From positions 1 to 5,499 of the forward strand of contig JAQWAM010000126.1 of the NCBI GenBank assembly GCA_028707675.1: a DNA stretch of 5,499 nucleotides. The letters are read 5' to 3'. Made by a program: the position numbers and the translations under genes. The notes under the pieces are model-generated. The model worked only from the letters and a program-made list of their open reading frames with translations, was not told the origin of the DNA and ran no database searches. Below are positions 1 to 5,499 of the stretch, in pieces. How positions within the stretch are numbered: position 1 is the stretch's first letter; every line of letters starts with the position of its first letter. This DNA comes from Kiritimatiellia bacterium (GTDB taxonomy: Bacteria; Verrucomicrobiota; Kiritimatiellia; RFP12; UBA1067).

Positions 1-2862
1 TTCTACTCTTCGCTCGGGTCGAGCTATTCCGACGGACGCAAATGGTATATCCCGCCGCTCGCGCGGGACGGCGAATGGCATGTGATGACCGTCCCGACAA
101 CCTCGATAGCGGATCCGGGCGACTGGATGTCCGCCGGCGTCATGAACAAGTTCCGCTTTGACCCGACCAACGCCGAGGGCGGAAAGCTCGAGATATCCGA
201 GATCCGCTTCCGGATGCGCGGATCGGAGGTGAAGGCCGCCGCCGAGCTGGAAAAGTTTCATGGAGAGGACGCCTGGCCGGAGATCAAGCCCGAGACTTTT
301 GCGACCGACACCGTTAAGGGCGATAAGATCACCGCGGTCAAGGTCGAGTTCCGCGGCGGGACGTCCGTGCCGCGCGAGCAGACGGCGGGTCAGAAGGTGC
401 GTCTGCGCTACGATTACCGCGGCGAAGTCCCGAAGGTGGAGTTCCTTCCTGCGGCGATCTCGATCGTCACCGACGACGGCACGCTCAAGTGGAGCGAGTG
501 GGTAAACGTCCCGCTCGCGCCGGCGGTGAAACGCATCCGCGACGACATCTGGTCGCTCGAGTTCGACTACGAGTTGCCTCTCTACCTCGGATCATTAAAC
601 GGGGCCGTCCGCTGCGAATCGCCGCATATGCAAGCGTCCTCGGGCAAAGACCCCGTCGCCATGCTCTCGATCCGCCGCATCGGCGTCGATCCGGAGTGGA
701 ACGAGCCGATCCGGGCCGGAGTGCAGAAAGTCGGCGGGAGCCCTTGCTTCGCCGTCAACGGCAAGCCCGTGTACGCGCTCTGGGGCACCATCTCCTACGG
801 CAGGCGCAAGGATCATCCTTCGCGGCATTCCTCGGCCCCTCTCAACTTCGTAACGGTCTGGACGCGTCACCTCGAATGGTGGCCGCGCGGAGACGAGTTC
901 GACCCCACTGACCTCGACCGGCTCGCCGAGCAGCACCGCCGTCAGTTTCCGGGCGCCTATTTCATGTGGGACATCTCGATCTATCCTCCGCCTGACTGGC
1001 GCGACGCCAATCCCGAGGAGATGGCGGTCGACGAGCAGCTTCAGGTGAACCGCGACTGCGGCGACGCCGAGATCAACTTCTCCTTCGCCTCGAAGAAAGC
1101 CTACGACGACATGGAGCGCGTCATGCGGAAGGTGATCGGCCATCTCGAGAGGTCGCCCTACGCCAACCGCATCGCCGGCTACCGCATCAACTCAGGACAC
1201 ACCGTCGAGTGGCTCGGGTGGGATCCGACGCGCAAGAACACAATCCTCGACTTCTCCCCCGTCGCGCAGCGGGGCTTCGAGGCGTTCGCGAAGGAGCGTT
1301 ATCCGTGGATCACGGACTTCTCGGTGCCGACGCTCGCCGAGCGCCGCGAGCTCGACGCGGACGGCGGCGTCCTCTGGGACCAGCGCAGGCATGCGCGCGC
1401 GATCGCCTTCCACGACTTCTATTCCACCGTTATCGCCGACGGCGCGATCCGGATGTGCCGCTCGGCGAAGGAGATGCTCGGCGGCAAAAAACTAATCGGC
1501 ACCTACTACGGCTATGTGATGACGCTGAACAGCGCCGGCTGCAACCAGATGCGGGCGCACTACGCGACGAAGCATTTCCTTGACGCCGGGGCGGTGGACT
1601 TCCTGATGAGTCCGCATAACTACAGCTACCACTCGCGTCAGCCGGGCTCGCAGATCAGCGACATGAAGCCGTTCCGGACCATACAGAATCATGGTGTAGT
1701 CTCGGTGATCGAGGACGACACCCGCACCCACAACATCACGCCAGTCGGCTACAGCCAAACCCTCACCGAGGCGATGACCGTTACGATGCTGCGGCGCAAC
1801 ATGGGCGTGTCGCTCTGCCGTAACCAGCCGTTCTACACCTTCGCGATCACGAGCGGGTGCGAATTCGACTTCCCGCAGTTCGCGGACGACGCGGCGGTTC
1901 TGGCGAAGGCTGGCGCGCACGCGGTCGCCGAGGGCGTGAAACGCGACGCCGAGATAGCGGTGGTGGTCAGCGAGGAGGCGATCAAGTCGACGCCGATGTA
2001 TGCGGGCAACGCCGAGTATTACGCCGGCAAGACGATGCAGACCTACGAGCGTACCGGTAAGGTCACGCGACACGAACAGATCGGCGGCACCAAGAATTCG
2101 AGCTGGCAGTACCGCTACTTCTACAACGAGTGCGCGCGCATCGGAGCGGCGTTCGACTTCGTCCTCGCAGAGGATCTCGCCGACCATCCGGGCGATTACA
2201 AGCTATACGTCATGCAGTCCTGCACAAAGCTCACGCCGTCGCTCATGAAGGCCGCGAAGAAACTCCGCCGCCGCGGCTGCACGATCCTCTGGACCTACGC
2301 GCCCGGCTACACATCGAACGACGGCAATTCGCTTGCCAACATGAAGGCGCTGACCGGCATGGACTTCGAGCTCTGCGCGGATGTTACCGATCCGGGCGTG
2401 ACGCTCGAAGACGGGGCCAAGGTCGGTTCGCTCACATATCCGAAGGGGCACATGCCGCTCGCGCCGATATTCGCCGCGGTCAAGCCCGACAAGGTTTTGG
2501 GCCGCTACGCCAACGGAGCGGCGGGGCTGGCGCAATCGCGGACCGGCAAGGCGCAGACTATTTTTTCCGGCTCCTACTTCCTGGATGGTCCGCTTCTCCA
2601 CACCATCGCCAAGGCGGCGGGTGTGCATGTCTTCTCGGATTCACTCGACGTCTTCGAGGCCAACGAGCGCTTCCTCTCGTTCCATGCGCGCAACGCCGGG
2701 CGGAAGACGATCCGCCTGCCGCGGAAGACGACGGTCATTGACGTCTTCAACCGTGAGTTGGTCGCGAAAGGTGTCGAAGAATTCTCCTTCGACGCGCCGC
2801 TCCATTCATCCCGGCTCTTTTATTTTGCCGACGATGCGGAAGAACTTCTGCGCGAGTTCTGA
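1..2862 (+). CDS. Beta-galactosidase-like glycoside hydrolase (GH42-type), 5' end missing
   Basis: The frame is open from base 1 to the TGA at 2860-2862, so the gene starts left of the window. The ATG at 82 is only an internal methionine, because the 27 preceding codons read as good protein. Numbering from that Met: residues ~1-45 look like the end of a galactose-binding jelly roll (DGEWH just upstream, then FRFDP and a LEISEIRFR strand). Residues ~80-215 form a beta-rich linker domain. A TIM barrel starts near 222 (FAVNGKPVYALWG) and runs to ~610. Glu376 in GHTVEW and Glu544 in VIEDDTRTH sit where clan GH-A enzymes of the GH42 type carry the acid/base and the nucleophile. Residues ~622-765 resemble the beta-galactosidase trimerisation domain, and ~845-915 form a C-terminal beta domain. 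The likely role is exo-hydrolysis of a plant or host glycan; the substrate cannot be told. Any signal peptide would lie outside the window. It could also belong to an unclassified GH-A family. Confidence 0.8.
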   Translation, partial: FYSSLGSSYSDGRKWYIPPLARDGEWHVMTVPTTSIADPGDWMSAGVMNKFRFDPTNAEGGKLEISEIRFRMRGSEVKAAAELEKFHGEDAWPEIKPETFATDTVKGDKITAVKVEFRGGTSVPREQTAGQKVRLRYDYRGEVPKVEFLPAAISIVTDDGTLKWSEWVNVPLAPAVKRIRDDIWSLEFDYELPLYLGSLNGAVRCESPHMQASSGKDPVAMLSIRRIGVDPEWNEPIRAGVQKVGGSPCFAVNGKPVYALWGTISYGRRKDHPSRHSSAPLNFVTVWTRHLEWWPRGDEFDPTDLDRLAEQHRRQFPGAYFMWDISIYPPPDWRDANPEEMAVDEQLQVNRDCGDAEINFSFASKKAYDDMERVMRKVIGHLERSPYANRIAGYRINSGHTVEWLGWDPTRKNTILDFSPVAQRGFEAFAKERYPWITDFSVPTLAERRELDADGGVLWDQRRHARAIAFHDFYSTVIADGAIRMCRSAKEMLGGKKLIGTYYGYVMTLNSAGCNQMRAHYATKHFLDAGAVDFLMSPHNYSYHSRQPGSQISDMKPFRTIQNHGVVSVIEDDTRTHNITPVGYSQTLTEAMTVTMLRRNMGVSLCRNQPFYTFAITSGCEFDFPQFADDAAVLAKAGAHAVAEGVKRDAEIAVVVSEEAIKSTPMYAGNAEYYAGKTMQTYERTGKVTRHEQIGGTKNSSWQYRYFYNECARIGAAFDFVLAEDLADHPGDYKLYVMQSCTKLTPSLMKAAKKLRRRGCTILWTYAPGYTSNDGNSLANMKALTGMDFELCADVTDPGVTLEDGAKVGSLTYPKGHMPLAPIFAAVKPDKVLGRYANGAAGLAQSRTGKAQTIFSGSYFLDGPLLHTIAKAAGVHVFSDSLDVFEANERFLSFHARNAGRKTIRLPRKTTVIDVFNRELVAKGVEEFSFDAPLHSSRLFYFADDAEELLREF

Positions 2863-2900
2863 TTGGGTCGTTGTGTCACACGAAAGCCCTACCGTGACAG

Positions 2901-2918
2901 GCGACTTGCGACTTGCGA
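2901..2918. repeat. Heptamer tandem repeat GCGACTT, about 2.6 copies
   Basis: The unit GCGACTT occurs at 2901-2907 and 2908-2914 and is followed by a partial GCGA at 2915-2918. It lies two bases before the left arm of the long palindrome. Short heptamer tandems of this kind are typical of intergenic repeat families in some bacteria. A chance origin cannot be excluded with so few copies. Confidence 0.6.
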
Positions 2919-2919
2919 T

Positions 2920-2973
2920 GGTAGGGCGGTTTCCCCGAAACCGACGCGGACGGTTCGGGGAACCGTCCCTACC
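2920..2973. repeat. Long near-perfect inverted repeat (hairpin element)
   Basis: The left arm at 2920-2943 (begins GGTAGGG, ends CGAAACCG) and the right arm at 2951-2973 (begins CGGTTCGGGG, ends GTCCCTACC) are reverse complements apart from three single-base indels. The loop is the 7 nt ACGCGGA at 2944-2950. The resulting stem-loop is very GC-rich and lies between two convergent genes, so it could end transcription from both sides or protect 3' mRNA ends. No T-run follows on either strand, so it is not a canonical intrinsic terminator. It is better described as a palindromic, REP-like intergenic repeat; whether it is dispersed in the genome cannot be seen here. Confidence 0.8.
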
Positions 2974-3011
2974 GATAACTTGAACGTTGAAAGTTTAGCG
3001 TTCCAGTTATC
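2974..3011. repeat. Second inverted repeat, 13-nt arms
   Basis: GATAACTTGAACG at 2974-2986 and CGTTCCAGTTATC at 2999-3011 are reverse complements with one mismatch. They are separated by a 12-nt loop (2987-2998). The element abuts the preceding palindrome directly with no gap, which suggests that the two may form one composite unit. It is AT-richer than the first palindrome. Confidence 0.6.
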
Positions 3012-3022
3012 CCTCTCGGTTT

Positions 3023-3041
3023 CGCCCGGAACACCCGGGCG
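3023..3041. terminator. Short GC-rich hairpin, possible weak terminator
   Basis: CGCCCGG (3023-3029) and CCGGGCG (3035-3041) form a perfect 7-bp stem with the loop AACAC. For permease transcription on the minus strand, it lies about 35 nt past the stop codon, a normal terminator position. A proper U-tract is missing on both strands, so a Rho-independent function is only tentative. It may simply be another part of the repeat cluster. Confidence 0.35.
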
Positions 3042-3072
3042 GCGGGATTACCTTTTCCCTCTTCCCTCATTC

Positions 3073-3088
3073 CTCTTAACTCTTAACT
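3073..3088. repeat. Heptamer tandem CTCTTAA, about 2.3 copies, over the permease stop
   Basis: CTCTTAA occurs at 3073-3079 and 3080-3086 and is followed by CT. On the minus strand this reads AGTTAAG repeats and contains the last codons and the TAA stop (3076-3078) of the permease. The adjoining 3050-3072 is a pyrimidine-rich strand (purine-rich on the minus strand). Confidence 0.55.
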
Positions 3089-4437
3089 TCCTTGCTGTAC
3101 CCGTCGGCGGAGGCGTTCCAGGCGAAAAGGAAGAGAATCATACCGATAATCGCGAAACCGGCGATCGAGCAGAGCGCGGCGCCCCAGCCGAACGACTCAA
3201 CGATGAAGGCGACACCGATACCCGAGACTGTCGTCGAGGCGTAACCCATGATGCCGGCGAAGCCATTCGCCATCGCCGCCGCCTCGTTCGTCGCCTGATT
3301 GGCGGCGATGATGCCGATAAGCGCCTGCGGGCCGTAGATGCAGAACCCCGCGCCCATGAGGAGCGCCGTAGCCTGCCAGATCGGTGCCCCGTTCGGCAGA
3401 TACCAGAAGCCGAACGCAAAAAACGCAGCGAAGAGCATGCAAAACACGCATGTGCGCACGCCGCGGCCCTTGAACACCTTGTCCGTGAACCATCCGGCGA
3501 AGATGGTGCCGACGATCGCCGCAAGCTCGAACGCTATGATCATGAGTCCGCCCTTAGCGACCGGAATGCCTTTGAACTGCTTGAGGAAGGTCGGACCCCA
3601 GTCCAGAAACCCGAAACGGACAATATAGACGAAGAAGTTCGCCATCGCCACCAGCCAGATCACGCGGTTGCCGAAAACCAACCTGCGGCGGTCGGCCGTA
3701 GTAACCGAAGCCTTCATGGCCTCGGGCATGGGGCGGGGGGCGCCATAGTCTTCAGAGGGCCTTCCGATCTCCAGTTCCGGAAGGCCCGCCTCTGTCGGCG
3801 AATCACTGACGCAGAAGAAACAGAACACCGCGGCGAATCCGGCGAGGACGGCCGGAACCCAGAAACACCAGCGCCAGCCGAAGCCGAGTCCCAGCAGCAG
3901 CGAGCAAAGCCCAAGCGCCATCACCGCGCCAAAGCTGTGCGAGGTGTTCCAGATGGACATCTTAGTCGCAAGTTCCTTGGGATGGATCCAGTGGGTCAGC
4001 ATCTTCGCGCACGGCGGGAATCCCATGCCCTGGGTCCAGCCGTTTGCGATCCAGAACGCCGCGAAGAGCGCCGCGAGACCGGAACAACCGAAGCCGAAAT
4101 TCATGACCGCCGAAAGCGCCAGACCGACGGTCATGAAAACGCGACCGTTAAGTCGGTCTGCCCAGAATCCGTTGGCGAAACGCGAAACCCCGTAAAGAAC
4201 CCCGTGCACGGTCATGATCATGCCGAGCGCATAGATGGAGATAACGCCCTCTTCGAGCATGAGCGGCTGCGCCATCGAAAGGTTCTTCCTCGTCAGATAG
4301 AAGAATGCGTACGTGATCGCGCTGTTGACGATGAACTTCCACTGTCCCCGGCGGAAGCCGCATTGGGATTCAGCCCTCATTTCAGCAGAACCATGACGGC
4401 GATTGCGGGCAGATCGCCCTTTGCCTAAATCAGACAC
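3076..4437 (-). CDS. GlpT/UhpT-type organophosphate:phosphate antiporter (MFS, OPA family)
   Basis: This 453-residue inner-membrane permease matches GlpT-family length. About 12 hydrophobic helices are visible (roughly 35-57, 68-90, 100-118, 121-143, 162-184, 188-210, 258-277, 297-317, 329-347, 353-375, 387-412, 420-441), with a central loop near 211-256. Motifs recalled from E. coli GlpT are kept: YLTRKN (Arg50, Lys51), ADRLNGR, GWTQGMGFPPC, WNTSH (His167), VRFGFLDW (Arg274) and FTDKVF. Arg50, Arg274 and His167 correspond to the GlpT substrate residues Arg45, Arg269 and His165, so exchange of a phosphate ester for inorganic phosphate is well supported. The exact ester is not known. The start chosen is GTG at 4437, with the G-run at 4444-4450 six bases upstream as a possible ribosome site. 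An ATG at 4380-4378 (residue 20) is an alternative but lacks a clear Shine-Dalgarno. The gene overlaps the upstream dehydrogenase gene by 8 nt, which suggests translational coupling. Confidence 0.9.
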   Translation of the reverse strand: MSDLGKGRSARNRRHGSAEMRAESQCGFRRGQWKFIVNSAITYAFFYLTRKNLSMAQPLMLEEGVISIYALGMIMTVHGVLYGVSRFANGFWADRLNGRVFMTVGLALSAVMNFGFGCSGLAALFAAFWIANGWTQGMGFPPCAKMLTHWIHPKELATKMSIWNTSHSFGAVMALGLCSLLLGLGFGWRWCFWVPAVLAGFAAVFCFFCVSDSPTEAGLPELEIGRPSEDYGAPRPMPEAMKASVTTADRRRLVFGNRVIWLVAMANFFVYIVRFGFLDWGPTFLKQFKGIPVAKGGLMIIAFELAAIVGTIFAGWFTDKVFKGRGVRTCVFCMLFAAFFAFGFWYLPNGAPIWQATALLMGAGFCIYGPQALIGIIAANQATNEAAAMANGFAGIMGYASTTVSGIGVAFIVESFGWGAALCSIAGFAIIGMILFLFAWNASADGYSKEVKS

Positions 4438-5499
4438 TCCACACCCCCCCTTTGCCGAAAAGACGCTTGAGCAACATCTGAAAAAAGCCGAGGCGCGAGA
4501 CGAGGTCGACCGAAAAATAACGGTTGCGCATATAGGGTATGCCCGCGAAGGTCTCGCGGAACTTTGCGCGGCTGACGCCGATCATTTCCGGTTCGTACGG
4601 CGCCCCCGCCGCCTCGAGAGCGGATCGCACTTCGTCGAAGGGCATAATCTGCGCTCTCATCTTTGCGGAAACGTCCGCCCAGTTCGCCTTAATGAACGAA
4701 AGTTCCTTACGGAGCGCATCCGGAGCCGGGTACTTCTCCTGCATCTCGCACATCGCGCGGGCGATATGCGCGGGACGGTTTCCGTAGACCTGCGGGAAAG
4801 TCGCGGCAAGCGCGTCGAAGCTCGGCCACCACGCCGCGACAGCCGCTTCGATATCGAGCTTCGTCAGATCCTGTTCAAGAAGGAATTCGATCGTCGCAGT
4901 GGAAGCGAGTGTCCCGATGCCGACCTTGAAGCCGTGTGAAACGGGCAGGCCGTTGAAACAGAGGTCTTCCATATCCCAATAGTGCGAGAACTGGTGCTCA
5001 GTTCCGCTCGCGGGACGCGAAGAGCCCATCTCCTGCATCGCAAATCCGCTCATCACGAGCCCGGCGCAGAGTTTTTCGATTTCGGCGACATCGCCAGCAG
5101 CGCACTGGGCGGGATTTTTCAGGGAATCGCGCAACGGGCCCTGCACGAGCTTCCAAGCGGCGGGATGGATCGCTTCCGATCCGACCGCATCCGCGAGAAT
5201 CCAGTCCGCGCCGGCCGGGATTTTGGCGATGAGGTCGGCGTAACCTGACGCTGTCATCTCCTTTGGCGCAGCCGCGGCGATGGCGCTGTCGACGATGCAT
5301 CCGAGCGGCGCCTTGCAGCTCATCGTCTGCTTGATGCCGTCTTTGATGATTGACGCGCCGTAAGCGGTATAGCCGTCCATCGACGCTGCGGTCCCCACGA
5401 CCATGTAGCGGGCTCCAAGCTCTTCGCTCGCGCGCTTGACGGTATCGTTGATCGTCCCCGAACCGACGGCGACCGGGATCGCTCCCGCGGCGGCGATTG
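4430..5499 (-). CDS. sn-Glycerol-1-phosphate dehydrogenase, AraM/EgsA type, N-terminus outside window
   Basis: The frame is open to the right edge (5499), so the protein starts outside. The ATG at 5404 is not the start, because the conserved nucleotide-binding motif VGSGTIND is encoded upstream of it (within ~5420-5480). Family features then follow: TAASMDGY, the SGYADLIAK segment, SGTEHQFSH, LPVSHGFKVGIG, and the C-terminal helical part with GAPYEPEMIGVSR and YMRNRYFSVD typical of bacterial AraM. Counting from that ATG, Asp57, His137 and His157 (codons at 5236-5234, 4996-4994, 4936-4934) fit the Asp/His/His metal site of the glycerol dehydrogenase superfamily. The enzyme would interconvert glycerol-1-phosphate and dihydroxyacetone phosphate with NAD(P) in the cytosol. 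The usual Gly before the metal Asp is Ala here. Gene order places it first in a unit with the GlpT-type permease. A related polyol-phosphate dehydrogenase is the main alternative. Confidence 0.88.
   Translation of the reverse strand, partial: IAAAGAIPVAVGSGTINDTVKRASEELGARYMVVGTAASMDGYTAYGASIIKDGIKQTMSCKAPLGCIVDSAIAAAAPKEMTASGYADLIAKIPAGADWILADAVGSEAIHPAAWKLVQGPLRDSLKNPAQCAAGDVAEIEKLCAGLVMSGFAMQEMGSSRPASGTEHQFSHYWDMEDLCFNGLPVSHGFKVGIGTLASTATIEFLLEQDLTKLDIEAAVAAWWPSFDALAATFPQVYGNRPAHIARAMCEMQEKYPAPDALRKELSFIKANWADVSAKMRAQIMPFDEVRSALEAAGAPYEPEMIGVSRAKFRETFAGIPYMRNRYFSVDLVSRLGFFQMLLKRLFGKGGVWSV
4444..4450 (-). promoter_or_regulatory. G7 tract serving as possible ribosome binding site at the gene junction
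   Basis: On the minus strand, seven G residues lie within the last codons of the dehydrogenase, six bases before the GTG start of the permease. The G-run can pair partly with the pyrimidine-rich 16S tail, though it is not a standard AGGAGG. It is the only candidate site near the GTG, and it supports reinitiation or coupling between the overlapping genes. Confidence 0.4.

Larger units (their letters stand above)
2863..3075. other. Convergent intergenic spacer packed with short repeats
   Basis: This 213-bp gap separates the stop of the glycosidase (+) from the stop of the permease (-). It contains, left to right, a GCGACTT heptamer tandem, a long near-palindrome, a second imperfect palindrome, a short GC-rich hairpin and a pyrimidine-rich stretch (3050-3092) with a CTCTTAA heptamer tandem that runs into the permease stop codon. 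No convincing gene lies here. The base texture differs from the flanking coding DNA, being AT-richer and locally low in complexity. Confidence 0.8.

Noticed and set aside
82..84. ATG at 82 as the start of the glycosidase
   Set aside because: The frame is open to base 1, and the upstream residues (for example DGEWHV) continue the jelly-roll-like domain, so the true start is outside the window.
595..1143. Minus-strand ORF of 182 codons inside the glycosidase
   Set aside because: It is a shadow of the coding strand in GC-rich DNA, with no motif and no ribosome site that would favour it.
1492..2187. Minus-strand ORF of 231 codons inside the glycosidase
   Set aside because: It lies wholly opposite a well-supported gene and encodes Arg/Val/His-rich sequence with no recognisable motif. 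It is a GC-driven shadow frame.
2863..2900. Small inverted repeat around TTGTGTCACA after the glycosidase stop
   Set aside because: The stem is only about 4 bp with a 1-nt loop; too short to support an operator or terminator.
2863..4428. Long plus-strand ORF (about 521 codons) beginning right after the glycosidase stop and in the same frame
   Set aside because: Most of it is antisense to the permease gene. Its translation is highly charged, rich in Arg/Glu/His, without domains or hydrophobic core, which is typical of the reverse of a GC-rich membrane protein gene. Stop-codon read-through is therefore not supported.
4403..4939. Plus-strand ORF of 178 codons across the dehydrogenase/permease junction
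   Set aside because: It is antisense to the conserved AraM-type C-terminus, and its charged low-complexity translation has no family resemblance.

Overview
This is a GC-rich window (roughly 60% G+C by eye) holding three protein-coding genes. Two of them run off the ends of the window. The large multidomain GH42-like glycosidase and the intergenic sequence built from short repeats fit an uncultured PVC-group bacterium, such as a gut-type Kiritimatiellota, Lentisphaerota or Verrucomicrobiota genome. That placement is an impression from protein style only; no marker gene is present.

Layout. Positions 1-2862 (+) hold the 3' part of a long gene for a beta-galactosidase-like glycoside hydrolase. 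It has an N-terminal jelly-roll-like end, a TIM barrel with two plausible catalytic glutamates, a trimerisation-like domain and a C-terminal beta domain. Positions 2863-3075 are a convergent intergenic spacer made almost entirely of small repeats: two different heptamer tandems, a long near-palindrome with 23-24 nt arms, a second imperfect palindrome and a short GC hairpin. Positions 3076-4437 (-) encode a GlpT-type organophosphate:phosphate antiporter. Positions 4430-5499 (-) encode the C-terminal ~356 residues of an AraM/EgsA-type sn-glycerol-1-phosphate dehydrogenase, whose start lies beyond the right edge.

How the genes may work together. The two minus-strand genes overlap by 8 nt and look like one transcription unit, with the dehydrogenase translated first and the permease second. 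The permease keeps the phosphate-binding Arg/Arg/His set of GlpT. The dehydrogenase keeps the Asp/His/His metal site of its family. A reasonable inference is a small module that takes up a glycerol-phosphate-like ester and oxidises it to dihydroxyacetone phosphate. In the opposite direction, the enzyme could make glycerol-1-phosphate. The convergent glycosidase is transcribed separately and its link to this module is not shown by the sequence.

I see no RNA gene, CRISPR array, transposase or attachment site. The most unusual points are the bacterial G1P dehydrogenase/GlpT pairing, the G7 tract at their junction (loss of one G would fuse the two reading frames), and the repeat-packed spacer.
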